From assembly GCF_003938655.1 (NCBI RefSeq), contig NZ_RJJT01000001.1, positions 124,001 through 188,000 on the forward strand: a DNA stretch of 64,000 nucleotides, written 5' to 3'. The notes beneath the pieces are model-generated. The model was given only the letters and a program-made list of their open reading frames with translations. It was not told the DNA's origin and made no database searches. The stretch is from Rhizobium pisi (lineage in GTDB: Bacteria > Pseudomonadota > Alphaproteobacteria > Rhizobiales > Rhizobiaceae). Shown here in pieces: positions 1 to 8,172 of the stretch (positions are counted from its first letter, which is position 1; the number at the start of each line of letters is the position of its first letter). A program made the translations under genes and the position numbers.

Positions 1-189
1 GACAGAAATGAAATCATAGCCGAAATAGACGCCGGTCACGCCAGGGATATCGAACAGGCGGGCGGCAAGCGGTGAGGCCTCGGCCTCTTCGGCGCTGCGA
101 AACTCGGCCGTGCCGGTTTCCATGACCACTTTACCCGGCAGGAACTTCTGCGTGGCGGGGTTCGGCGTGGCTTCGGTCTGAATGAACAT
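1..189 (-). CDS. NFU-type Fe-S cluster scaffold protein, N-terminal part only
   Basis: The gene reads leftward and runs off the window, so only the first 63 codons are present. The protein opens with MFIQTEATPNPATQKFLPG and continues to GVTGVYFGYDFIS, the conserved start of the Nfu N-terminal domain found in NifU-like and NfuA proteins of alphaproteobacteria. The C-terminal CxxC domain that would carry the cluster lies outside. Family knowledge says these proteins hold and hand over Fe-S clusters in the cytosol. The ATG at 189 is chosen because the conserved domain begins with it. The family call is firm; the exact role is inferred. Confidence 0.85.
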   Translation of the reverse strand, partial: MFIQTEATPNPATQKFLPGKVVMETGTAEFRSAEEAEASPLAARLFDIPGVTGVYFGYDFISV

Positions 190-303
190 CTGGCTCTCCA
201 TGCGGCAGGCCCGTGACCTCGGCCGTCTTTAGAATTCTTCAAAAGAAAATAAGCCCAAAGCGGGCGCTATTCAAGAGACTTGTACTCAAGAAATGCTGGA
301 GCA

Positions 304-409
304 GGATGATTTCCGGCCTGGTCGGCCTAAAATATGAATCCCGTTCTAATTTAAATAGTTAGACCACGATATCGGCTCGAAAGCCGCTCACACTTTTCGG
401 CATCGTACT
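304..409. repeat. Rhizobial intergenic repeat, family B, copy 1
   Basis: This AT-richer stretch directly follows the stop codon of the universal stress gene. It shares with 26285-26386 the opening GGATGATTTC, the core TCGGCCT, and the closing ACTTTTCGGCAT (CAGTTTTCGGCAT in the other copy). Both arms can fold: an imperfect stem around 304-333 and a CGAAA/TTTCG stem near 378-400. It looks like a degenerate copy of the cleaner element at 26285. The rest of the 190-409 gap shows nothing else I can name. Confidence 0.6.
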
Positions 410-901
410 CTAGCAGAGGGCGTCGATTTCCTCATTCGTCAGCGTATCCGGCAACACGGTGACCGGGATCGGAAACGCCGCCGCGCGACCGGCAACCGAC
501 GAGACCAGCGGCCCCGGACCTTCTTTCGCCGAACCCGCGGCAAGAACGAGGATCGCCACATCGCGGTCTTCCTCGATCACGGCGTTGATCTGCTCGGCAG
601 CGCCGCCCTCACGGATGACGATTTCGGGCTCGATGCCGATCGTCTCGCGCACGATCTGCGCGATTTTGGCAACGACAGCTTCGGCTTCCTCGCGCGCCTC
701 GGCCCGCATAATCTCCTCGACGCCGAGCCATTGCTGGAAGTCGCCGTCGGGGATCACGTAGAGGAGCACCAGGCCGCCATTGGAATTCTTCGCGCGCCGG
801 CCGGCATAATGAACGGCGCGCTGGCATTCAGGCGTACCGTCGATCACCGCCATGAACTTGCGGCGATGACCTTCGAGCCGTGAGAGTCGCTTCGATACCA
901 T
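410..901 (-). CDS. Universal stress protein, UspA family
   Basis: The 163-residue protein has one Usp domain. It begins its alpha/beta fold at about residue 16 with KFMAVIDGTPECQRAVHYA, followed by GGLVLLYVIPDG, and ends with a strand carrying PIPVTVLPD. The ATP-binding G-x2-G-x9-G-(S/T) motif of the UspA/MJ0577 subgroup is only partly recognisable (AAGSAKEGPG near 122-131), so nucleotide binding is uncertain. Such proteins are cytosolic and accumulate in stress or growth arrest. It lies downstream of trpS on the same strand, separated by a hairpin, and probably has its own promoter. No specific partner can be read from the context. Confidence 0.88.
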   Translation of the reverse strand: MVSKRLSRLEGHRRKFMAVIDGTPECQRAVHYAGRRAKNSNGGLVLLYVIPDGDFQQWLGVEEIMRAEAREEAEAVVAKIAQIVRETIGIEPEIVIREGGAAEQINAVIEEDRDVAILVLAAGSAKEGPGPLVSSVAGRAAAFPIPVTVLPDTLTNEEIDALC

Positions 902-950
902 GGCGCGGACTCTGACACCCGAAGCCGAAAAATTGCAAGCTGAGTTTTTG

Positions 951-979
951 CCCCTCTTCCCCGACGCAGGGAAGAGGGG
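951..979 (-). terminator. Hairpin downstream of trpS
   Basis: A perfect 11-bp inverted repeat (951-961 and 969-979, CCCCTCTTCCC and its complement) with a 7-nt loop sits 7 bp past the trpS stop. There is no U-run on the trpS strand, so it is a terminator-like or 3'-end stabilising hairpin rather than a textbook intrinsic terminator. Confidence 0.55.
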
Positions 980-986
980 ACATGCC

Positions 987-2051
987 TCAATAAAGGAAGC
1001 CGATGACGTCGCGGACCTGCTTCATCGTCACCTCGGCGCGAGCCCTCGCGCGTTCGCCGCCCTTGCGCAAGATCGCGTCGATATGGCTGGTATCGTCCAT
1101 CAGCCGGCGCATCTCTCCGGTGATCGGCGCAAGCACGTGGATCGCCAGATCGACCAGCGCCGGCTTGAAGACGGAGAACTGTTGGCCACCGAATTCGGCG
1201 AGCACCTCGATCTTCGATTTGTCGGCGAGCGCCGCATAGATCGCCACCAGATTGTCGGCTTCCGGCCGGCCCTGCAGCCCGTCGATTTCGCTCGGCAAGC
1301 CCTCCGGATCGGTCTTCGCCTTGCGGATCTTCTTCGAAATCGCATCCTCGTCGTCCATCAGATTGATGCGCGAGAGGTCGGAGGGGTCCGATTTCGACAT
1401 TTTCTTGGTGCCGTCGCGCAACGACATGACGCGCGGCGCCGGCCCGCCGATCAATGGCTCGACCATCGGGAAATAGGCATGCACCGGCTCGTCGCCGACG
1501 GTGATGTCGATGCCGTAACCCGACCTGCGGATATGTTCGGCATAATCGAGGTTGAACTTCATCGCGATATCGCGAGTTAGCTCCAGATGCTGCTTCTGGT
1601 CCTCGCCAACAGGCACATGGGTGGCGCGATAGGCGAGAATGTCGGCAGCCATCAGGCTCGGATAGGCGTAAAGGCCGAGCGAGGCCTGCTCGCGGTCCTT
1701 GCCGGCCTTGTCCTTGAACTGCGTCATGCGGTTCATCCAGCCGATGCGGGCGACGCAATTGAAGATCCAGGCGAGTTCGGCATGCTGCGGCACGGCCGAC
1801 TGGTTGAAGACGATATGTTTTTCCGGATCGATGCCGGCGGCAATGAAGGCGGCGGCGATCGAGCGCGTCTGGCTCGGCATATCGTCGTGGACGAGCTGGG
1901 CGGTGAGCGCATGCATGTCGACGACGCAGTAGATGCAGTCATTGCCTTCCTGCAACGCCACAAACCTGCGGATCGCGCCGAGATAATTGCCGAGATGCAG
2001 GTTGCCGGTCGGCTGCACGCCGGAGAATACGAGTTTCTTGAATTCGCTCAT
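987..2051 (-). CDS. trpS: Tryptophanyl-tRNA synthetase
   Basis: Class I aminoacyl-tRNA synthetase that charges tRNA-Trp in the cytosol. The 354-residue protein is full length. The HIGH-type motif appears as TGNLHLGN at residues 15-22, and the KMSKS loop is exact at 217-221. The Rossmann fold lies between them, and the C-terminal part holds the anticodon-binding helices. A GAGGA Shine-Dalgarno sequence sits just upstream of the ATG at 2051. The 5' region between this gene and the VOC gene carries a structured repeat (2080-2178) that would be part of the leader if transcription starts further up. It is a housekeeping gene with no oddities in the coding part. Confidence 0.98.
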   Translation of the reverse strand: MSEFKKLVFSGVQPTGNLHLGNYLGAIRRFVALQEGNDCIYCVVDMHALTAQLVHDDMPSQTRSIAAAFIAAGIDPEKHIVFNQSAVPQHAELAWIFNCVARIGWMNRMTQFKDKAGKDREQASLGLYAYPSLMAADILAYRATHVPVGEDQKQHLELTRDIAMKFNLDYAEHIRRSGYGIDITVGDEPVHAYFPMVEPLIGGPAPRVMSLRDGTKKMSKSDPSDLSRINLMDDEDAISKKIRKAKTDPEGLPSEIDGLQGRPEADNLVAIYAALADKSKIEVLAEFGGQQFSVFKPALVDLAIHVLAPITGEMRRLMDDTSHIDAILRKGGERARARAEVTMKQVRDVIGFLY

Positions 2052-2079
2052 GTCGTCCTCAATAGGCTGGTGGAGGGCC

Positions 2080-2178
2080 TACAGCGCCGCGCGTCTTTTC
2101 AGACGCGCAAAGGACGCTGTAACATTCTAAATCGCTGCATAATTCCTTAAGTCGATTCCGACTTAAGGAATTATGCAG
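2080..2178. repeat. RIME-like palindromic repeat, family A, copy 1
   Basis: Two hairpins lie side by side. The first is nested: an outer stem TACAGCG (2080-2086) with CGCTGTA (2115-2121), and an inner perfect 8-bp stem (2089-2096 / 2101-2108) with loop TTTC. The second is a perfect 20-bp stem (2135-2154 / 2159-2178) with loop ATTC. The second family A copy at 22465-22562 has the same loops and layout but different stem sequence. On the strand of the flanking genes the loops read GAAA and GAAT. The layout resembles the rhizobial mosaic elements known as RIME; that name is from memory. Confidence 0.75.
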
Positions 2179-2244
2179 TGGGCCAGTTGCCCATGTTGCT
2201 AACGCGGCGGCTTATGCACGGGCAGCCGATTGCAATCAAGTGTT

Positions 2245-2643
2245 TCAAGCTGCTGCATGCTGGATCAGGTCGAAGGTGTTGCCGTAGGGATCCGCAAAGA
2301 CCGCGACCGTGCCGTAAACCTCATGTCGCGGCTCTTCGAGAAAGCGGACCCCGGCCGCGCGCATTGCGGCGTGATCGCGTGCGAAATCGTCGGTCTTCAG
2401 GAAGAAGCCGACGCGACCGCCGGTCTGATTGCCGATTGCCGCCCGCTGCGCCTCGTTCGTCGCCTGGGCCAGCAGAAATGCGGCGCCATCCCCGCCGCCG
2501 GGCTTCACGACCACCCAGCGCTTTCCCTCCGGCTGCTGCTCGTCCTGAAGACAATCGAAACCGAGGGCATCGCAATAAAAGGCCTTGGCGCGGTCGTAGT
2601 CGTCGATGACGAGGGTGACGAGGAAAAGGGACCGGGTCGTCAT
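2245..2643 (-). CDS. VOC-superfamily (glyoxalase/bleomycin-resistance fold) protein
   Basis: The 132-residue protein shows the two beta-alpha-beta-beta-beta repeats of the vicinal-oxygen-chelate fold: LFLVTLVIDDYDRAKAFYCDALGF at the start and a second half with GVRFLEEPRHEVYG and VAVFADPYGNTFDLIQ. The first strand lacks the usual metal-ligand histidine, and the last strand has Asp where a Glu ligand is common, so classic glyoxalase I activity is doubtful. It may bind a small molecule or act on another substrate. It lies upstream of trpS on the same strand but is separated from it by a repeat. Substrate unknown. Confidence 0.85.
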   Translation of the reverse strand: MTTRSLFLVTLVIDDYDRAKAFYCDALGFDCLQDEQQPEGKRWVVVKPGGGDGAAFLLAQATNEAQRAAIGNQTGGRVGFFLKTDDFARDHAAMRAAGVRFLEEPRHEVYGTVAVFADPYGNTFDLIQHAAA

Positions 2644-2830
2644 GTGATCTCCTGTGTTTTGGATGTTTATTCCATCTTCTGACGAGTAAAGCTCATATTT
2701 TAAGCCAAATTGATCAGATGATGTAGTTACAATTGAGTATAAAATTTCACAGAAAAGCTTTTATTGAACTGAGAATCCTCGTTCGCGTTGGCGGCTTGAA
2801 GGGTCGCCGTGACAGCCGATCGGAGGGACC

Positions 2831-3259
2831 ATGCAGAACGCCACGTTGCTCGCCATGGCAGGCCTTTTCGCTCTACAATCAGCAACCGGTGCTGCCGGTC
2901 AAGACGCCAAAATGCATGCCGTTTATCTTCCCAGACATGAGGCGCGCCTCGCCTACGCGGTCCAGACCGTCAGTGTTCGCGCCGGCTGTTTTCCCCCGCG
3001 CCTGCGGGCGATCCTGTCGCATATCGCCGCAAAGACCGGGCGGCGCCCGATCGTAACGTCCGGTCACCGGCCGCACCCTAGCCGTCATGGTTCCCTGCAT
3101 GGAAAATGCCTGGCGGCCGACATCAGGATGCCGGGCCTTTCCGAACGAGCAATCATTGCCGCCGCAAAAAGCGCCCCCGGCATCGGCGGTATCGGCAGCT
3201 ATTGCAACGGCATCGTCCATGTCGACGTCGGACCGCAGAGGCGATGGGTCGACTGTTAA
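2831..3259 (+). CDS. Exported D-Ala-D-Ala carboxypeptidase-like (M15/YcbK-type) protein
   Basis: The 142-residue protein begins with a likely signal peptide (residues 1 to about 24, ending GAAGQDA). The mature part has the zinc-peptidase pattern SGHR...HG-x2-H-x2-KCLAADIR and a late VHVDVG, where His and Asp would bind zinc, followed by RRWVDC. This is the pattern of the small DUF882/YcbK and peptidase M15 proteins that act on peptidoglycan. A GGAGGG ribosome site precedes the ATG. It converges on murJ, leaving 3 bp between the stops. A role in wall trimming is inferred from the family; the substrate is not shown. Confidence 0.8.
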   Translation: MQNATLLAMAGLFALQSATGAAGQDAKMHAVYLPRHEARLAYAVQTVSVRAGCFPPRLRAILSHIAAKTGRRPIVTSGHRPHPSRHGSLHGKCLAADIRMPGLSERAIIAAAKSAPGIGGIGSYCNGIVHVDVGPQRRWVDC

Positions 3260-3262
3260 AGT

Positions 3263-4843
3263 TTACACGTCCTTTGCCGAAACCGGCTTGCGGTTCAGAT
3301 TGCGCCTTATCATGCCGAGATCCGCGCCGCCGATCAGGAAGGCGGCGGCGAAATAGACCAGCATGGAAATCGCAATCAACAGGCCGAGCGTACCGATCTT
3401 GGTGAGGAGCGGCGAGCCAGAAGCAAGCCAGGGCGCCCAGTATTGCTTGAGGAAAACGATCGCGGCGCCCATCACGGCCGCGGAGACGATCAAAAGGGCG
3501 GCGCGTTTTGCCAGCGCCCATTCCCATCTCAGGTGGCCGCGGCGCAAAAGCGTGGTGAACAGCAGCACGGTGCTGATCCAGCCGGCGGTGGCTTCGGCAA
3601 CGGCGATACCCGGCGCGCCCATGTAGGGAAAGAGGGTGAGCGCGGTGGCACAGTTGGTGGCTACCGCAATCGCCGAAAAGCGCATCGGCGTCTTGGTGTC
3701 TTCGCGGGCATAAAAGCCGGGCTGGAGTGCCTTGATAAGCACGAAGGCCGGCAGGCCAATGCCGTAGATCGCCAGGATCGAGCCGACGACGGCGGTGTTT
3801 TCCTGATGGAAGGCGCCGCGCTCGTAGAGCACGCGGATGATTTCGTCAGAAAGAATCCAGAGCGCGAAGGCGGCGGGGATCGTCAGAAACAGCACGAATT
3901 CGATCGAGCGGTTCTGCAGATTTCCGGCCTCGCGCAGGTTGCCGCCCTTCAACGCCCGGGCAAGTTCCGGCAACAGCACCACGCCGACGGCCACACCGAC
4001 GACGCCGAGCGGTAGCTGGTAGATGCGGTCGGCATATTGGAGTGCTGCGATCGCGCCGTCCCGGGAGGAGGCGATCGCCTGGCCGATCAGCTGGTTGATC
4101 TGGGTGATGCCGCCCGTCACAGCGGCCGGCACTGCAAGGATCAGCAGCCGTTTGACGTTCGGCGTCATCTTGGGGAAACGCAAGCCGATGCTCATGCCGG
4201 CCGCAAGCACGCCGACATAGACGACGGCGAGCTGCAGCACGCCAGCGGCAAGAACGCCCCAGGAAAGATACCAGGCCGTCGCCAGTGGATCGGCGCCGGT
4301 ATAGAGCGAATAGAACAGCGCCCCGATCATCACTACGTTGAGAAAAACGGGGGCGATGGCGGCGGCGAAGAAATGATGCAGCGAATTCAGCATGCCGCTC
4401 ATCATCGCCGTCAGCGACATGCACATGAGATAGGGAAACATCACGGCCGCCATGCGGATCGTGATCGAGAACTTGTCGGGATCGTCGGCAAAGCCTGGCG
4501 CGATGACGAAGCGCACCAGGAGCGGCATGGCAAGCTCCATCACGATGGTGATGAGAAGCAGCACAGAAAACAAGACGCCGAAGACTTCTTCCGAAAAGCG
4601 CTTGGCGCCATCCGTGCCGTTCGCCTCGATCTCCTTGGCAAACAGCGGCACGAAGGCGGCGTTGAAGGCGCCTTCGGCGAATAGCCGGCGGAAGAGGTTC
4701 GGAAAGCGGAAGGCGGCGTAGAAGACGTCGGCCATCGGCCCGGTGCCGAGGGCAGCCGCCATCAGCGTTTCGCGGGCGAAGCCGAAGATGCGGCTGCCGA
4801 GGGTTGCGCCGCCGACGGTCGCAAATTTCTTGACGAGACTCAT
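3263..4843 (-). CDS. murJ: Lipid II flippase MurJ
   Basis: The 526-residue integral membrane protein of the MurJ/MviN family (MOP superfamily) has about 14 predicted transmembrane segments. The N-terminus carries the family signature SRIFGFARETLMAAALGTGP, where the conserved Arg residues line the central cavity, followed by RRLFAEGAFNAAFVPLF. It moves lipid-linked peptidoglycan precursor to the periplasmic face of the inner membrane. The start lies 10 bp after the glnD stop, so the two are probably co-transcribed, an arrangement that I recall from other rhizobia. Length is normal. Confidence 0.97.
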   Translation of the reverse strand: MSLVKKFATVGGATLGSRIFGFARETLMAAALGTGPMADVFYAAFRFPNLFRRLFAEGAFNAAFVPLFAKEIEANGTDGAKRFSEEVFGVLFSVLLLITIVMELAMPLLVRFVIAPGFADDPDKFSITIRMAAVMFPYLMCMSLTAMMSGMLNSLHHFFAAAIAPVFLNVVMIGALFYSLYTGADPLATAWYLSWGVLAAGVLQLAVVYVGVLAAGMSIGLRFPKMTPNVKRLLILAVPAAVTGGITQINQLIGQAIASSRDGAIAALQYADRIYQLPLGVVGVAVGVVLLPELARALKGGNLREAGNLQNRSIEFVLFLTIPAAFALWILSDEIIRVLYERGAFHQENTAVVGSILAIYGIGLPAFVLIKALQPGFYAREDTKTPMRFSAIAVATNCATALTLFPYMGAPGIAVAEATAGWISTVLLFTTLLRRGHLRWEWALAKRAALLIVSAAVMGAAIVFLKQYWAPWLASGSPLLTKIGTLGLLIAISMLVYFAAAFLIGGADLGMIRRNLNRKPVSAKDV

Positions 4844-4853
4844 GCGTGTAGGC

Positions 4854-7760
4854 TCATACGGGAGAACCGGCTTTCTTGTCGGTGGAGGTCGAGGTCCGGG
4901 CGGTGGCGGCGGGCGCGATGATGCCGGAGGGCATGCGCTCGCGCAGTTCGTCCTCCTCCTCGGCCATGACGGCCTTCAGCCGGGCGGTGATGTTGGCGCG
5001 TTTGCTGTCGCCCGATATCTTCTGGCCGACCAGATCGGTGACGTAGAAGGTGTCGATCACCTTCTCGCCGAAGGTGGTGATGCGGGCCGACTGAATGTCG
5101 AGCGACAGATCGGAGAGCACGGCGGTGATCTCCGACAGCAGTCCCGGCCGGTCGAGGCATTCGACCTCGATGACCGTGAACTTGTTTGACAGGCTGTTGG
5201 TGATGTTGACCGACGGCGGAATGACGAAGGCCTTGCTTTTCTTGCGGTTGCGCGCGCGCGTGGCGATGACCTCGGGCAGCCGCTTGCGGCCGGATAGCAC
5301 GTCCTCGATCATCCGTCCGATCGTGGCGGCACGGCGCAGCTCGTCGGCATCGTCTGCAAATTCGCGGCTGACATGGATCGTGTCGAGCGCCCGCCCGTCC
5401 GACGTCGTGAAGATCTGCGCGTCGACGATGTTGGCGCCGGCCGCCGCACAGGCCCCGGCGATGACGGCGAGCAGTCGCGGATGGTCGGGAGAGAGTACGG
5501 TGATCTCGGTGATCGCGTGGAAACTGTCGGTGCGCACCGTCGTGGCGAGCGCCTGGCCGGCCTTGTCGGCCTGACGGATGAAATGGGCGTGGCGGATCTG
5601 GTCTTCCAGCGGCACGGAGAGCAGATAGGGCTGGTAGTGCAGCTTGGTATAGGTGTTGCGGTCCTTCTGGCTCCAGTCGGTAAGGGCTGCATGCAGCGCC
5701 TCGGCCGCGGCATTGGCCCGCTCCTTGCGGGAGACCTCCGAAAAGCCGCCGGCGAGCAGCAGTTCGGTTTCATAATAGAGCGTGCGCAGGAGCTGGCCCT
5801 TCCAGCCGTTCCAGACACCGGGACCGACGGCGCGGATGTCGCAGATCGTCAGGATCAGCAGCATCTTCAGCCGTTCGAGCGACTGAACGCGGTCGGCGAA
5901 ATCGGTGATCGTCTTGCGGTCGGTGAGGTCGCGGGTCTGCGCCACCATCGACATCGTCAGATGTTCCTCGATCAGCCAGACGACGATCTCCGTCTGCTTC
6001 TGTGACAGCCCGAAGCGGGTGCAAAGCTTGCGGGCGACGCGGGCGCCGGCGATCGAGTGATCCTCCTGGCGGCCCTTGGCGATATCGTGGAGGAGAACGG
6101 CGACATAAAGCGCCTCGCGATCCTCGATGCCTGAGATCAGCTTGTTGGCGAGCGGATGCAACTCTTCGGCGCGCGACTTGTCGATCTCCGAGAGAACGTC
6201 GACGGTACGGATCAGATGTTCGTCGACCGTATAGTGGTGATACATGTTGAACTGCATCATGGCGACGATCTTGCCGAATTCCGGGATGAAGCGGCCGAGC
6301 ACGCCGGCCTCGTTCATGCGGCGAAGGATCAGCGCCGGATCGCGCTTCGACGTCAGGATCGACATGAAGAGGCGGTTCGCCTCGTCGTTTTCCCTGAGGC
6401 TGTTGTCGATCAGCGTAAGCGAACGGGTGACGCGCTTCAGCGCATCGGGATGGAATTCCAGTCCGTTGATGTCGGCGACGTGGAAGAGCCGGATGATGCT
6501 GACGGGATCGCGCTTGAAGACCTCGGGGTCGGCGAGCGCGATGCGGCCGCGGTCTTCGACGAATTCGACGCTGCCGGCGATCTTGCGATTGCGATGGGTA
6601 AAGCGGCTGATGACGCCGGTGAGGCCGGGGATCGACTTCGCCTGCTGGTCTTCAAGGGCGGCGCAGAGGATGCGGGTGAGATCGCCGACATCCTTGGCGA
6701 CGAGGAAATAGTGTTTCATGAAGCGCTCGACGGCCGAGAGGCCCGGGCGGGTGTGATAGCCGAAGGCTTCGGCGATCTCGCGCTGGATGTCGAAGGACAG
6801 GCGCTCCTCGGCCTTGCCTGTGAGGAAGTGCATATGGCAGCGCACCGCCCAGAGAAAGTCGTCGGCTTTCTCAAGGAGGCGGTATTCGTGCTTCGACAGC
6901 ACGCCGAGCTTGACCAGTTCCGCCTGGTCGCGCACGTGATAATAATATTTCGAGATCCAGAACAGCGTGTGCAGGTCGCGAAGCCCGCCTTTGCCTTCCT
7001 TGACGTTCGGTTCGACGAGGTAACGCGTATCGCCGGCCTTGCGGTGGCGCTCGTCGCGCTCGGCAAGCTTGGCGGCGATGAATTCCGGGCCGGTGCCGGT
7101 GACGATTTCCTTGTCGAAGCGGGCCTCGAGTTCGGTTTCCAGCCGCTGCAGGCCGCAGATGTAGCGCATCTCCAGGATGGCGGTGCGGATCGTCATGTCG
7201 GATTTGGAAAGCGCGATGCATTCCTCCACCGTGCGGGTGGCGTGACCGACCTTGAAGCCCATGTCCCAGAGCACGTAGAGCATGAATTCGACCGCCTTGT
7301 GCGTCTCTTCCGCCGGTCGCGGCAGGAAGAGGAAGAGCAGGTCGATATCCGAGCCGGGCGCCAGCGTGTCACGGCCGTAGCCGCCGACGGCGGTGACTGC
7401 GAACTTGTCCTTCTGGTGCGGAAAGATATGGGCGGTGGCGAAATTGTAGAGGACGGTGATGATCTGGTCCTGCAGCCAGGATATCCGATAGGCGCAATTG
7501 AGCCCGCCGCCGTCGGCCAACAGTGCGGCGCGAGCCTTCTGCCGGCCTTCCGTGCTTGCTTTTTTCAGCGCCGCCAGGAGATCGGCACGCATGACGTCGG
7601 GCCGGTTGCGGTTGGCTTCGGCAATGGCGTCGCATTGCTTGTGCAAGAGCTCGACGTCAAGGATATTGGAGAAATCGAGGTCGCGCATCGCTGTCGCCGG
7701 GGCGGCTTCCTGTTCATGCCGGGCTGCCTGATCGAGGCTCGCCTCACGTTTCGTCTGCAT
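4854..7760 (-). CDS. glnD: [Protein-PII] uridylyltransferase / uridylyl-removing enzyme GlnD
   Basis: Bifunctional nitrogen sensor that adds UMP to PII proteins when glutamine is low and removes it when glutamine is high. The 968-residue protein has all domains: a nucleotidyltransferase motif [19 protein letters not shown] at about residues 126-144, an HD phosphohydrolase domain with HDIAKGR near 556, and two C-terminal ACT domains starting near 750 and 863 that bind glutamine. The C-terminal tail after the second ACT is Ala/Thr-rich and poorly conserved. It is followed by murJ. Together with rpoN and ptsN elsewhere in the window it belongs to nitrogen control. Confidence 0.98.
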   Translation of the reverse strand: MQTKREASLDQAARHEQEAAPATAMRDLDFSNILDVELLHKQCDAIAEANRNRPDVMRADLLAALKKASTEGRQKARAALLADGGGLNCAYRISWLQDQIITVLYNFATAHIFPHQKDKFAVTAVGGYGRDTLAPGSDIDLLFLFLPRPAEETHKAVEFMLYVLWDMGFKVGHATRTVEECIALSKSDMTIRTAILEMRYICGLQRLETELEARFDKEIVTGTGPEFIAAKLAERDERHRKAGDTRYLVEPNVKEGKGGLRDLHTLFWISKYYYHVRDQAELVKLGVLSKHEYRLLEKADDFLWAVRCHMHFLTGKAEERLSFDIQREIAEAFGYHTRPGLSAVERFMKHYFLVAKDVGDLTRILCAALEDQQAKSIPGLTGVISRFTHRNRKIAGSVEFVEDRGRIALADPEVFKRDPVSIIRLFHVADINGLEFHPDALKRVTRSLTLIDNSLRENDEANRLFMSILTSKRDPALILRRMNEAGVLGRFIPEFGKIVAMMQFNMYHHYTVDEHLIRTVDVLSEIDKSRAEELHPLANKLISGIEDREALYVAVLLHDIAKGRQEDHSIAGARVARKLCTRFGLSQKQTEIVVWLIEEHLTMSMVAQTRDLTDRKTITDFADRVQSLERLKMLLILTICDIRAVGPGVWNGWKGQLLRTLYYETELLLAGGFSEVSRKERANAAAEALHAALTDWSQKDRNTYTKLHYQPYLLSVPLEDQIRHAHFIRQADKAGQALATTVRTDSFHAITEITVLSPDHPRLLAVIAGACAAAGANIVDAQIFTTSDGRALDTIHVSREFADDADELRRAATIGRMIEDVLSGRKRLPEVIATRARNRKKSKAFVIPPSVNITNSLSNKFTVIEVECLDRPGLLSEITAVLSDLSLDIQSARITTFGEKVIDTFYVTDLVGQKISGDSKRANITARLKAVMAEEEDELRERMPSGIIAPAATARTSTSTDKKAGSPV

Positions 7761-7885
7761 GCGCTATAACCTCTTTGCCCGGCGATTGACACGGGCCTTC
7801 ATACTGCAAGAACCTTTAAATTTGGCGAAATGGTGTTGGTAAGCCACAGAGCGGCTTGGGCAGCGCCGGGCTTCTCCCGAAAAGC

Positions 7886-8161
7886 TCAGGAGGCGGCTCG
7901 CGCATTTAGCAAATGCAACACCTGCCGCGTTTCGCGCATGATCTCCTCAAGCGTCTGCCTGTCGCATTCGCGATAGCCCGCCTTGGCGATCGAAGTTCCG
8001 AGTTCGCAGATCATAGCGCAGCATCGGGTAATTTTCAGCATGCCGATCGGCGAGGTCCAGCCGCGCGCATTGCGGTCCTTGTCTGTGCGCCGCATCGTGT
8101 CGAGCATGGAGCAGATGAGAGACAGGCGCTCGGTTTCGCGAACCAGCTTTTCCATGAACAT
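7886..8161 (-). CDS. Small conserved-looking protein of unknown function downstream of mutS
   Basis: I do not recognise this 91-residue protein. It is mostly helical by eye, with no signal peptide or membrane segment, and has four Cys, two adjacent (RCCAMIC near the middle) and one in YRECDR. The ATG at 8161 is preferred over a GTG at 8170 because AGGAG (8170-8174) lies 8 nt before it. That Shine-Dalgarno overlaps the mutS stop codon, so translation is probably coupled to mutS. It sits between mutS and glnD, all on one strand. Function unknown. Confidence 0.75.
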   Translation of the reverse strand: MFMEKLVRETERLSLICSMLDTMRRTDKDRNARGWTSPIGMLKITRCCAMICELGTSIAKAGYRECDRQTLEEIMRETRQVLHLLNARAAS

Positions 8162-8172
8162 GGGTCGCACTC

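Noticed and set aside
6156..7769. Long plus-strand open frame (537 codons) opposite glnD
   Set aside because: It is the antisense of a well-recognised glnD; long shadow frames are common in GC-rich DNA, and its protein matches no family.
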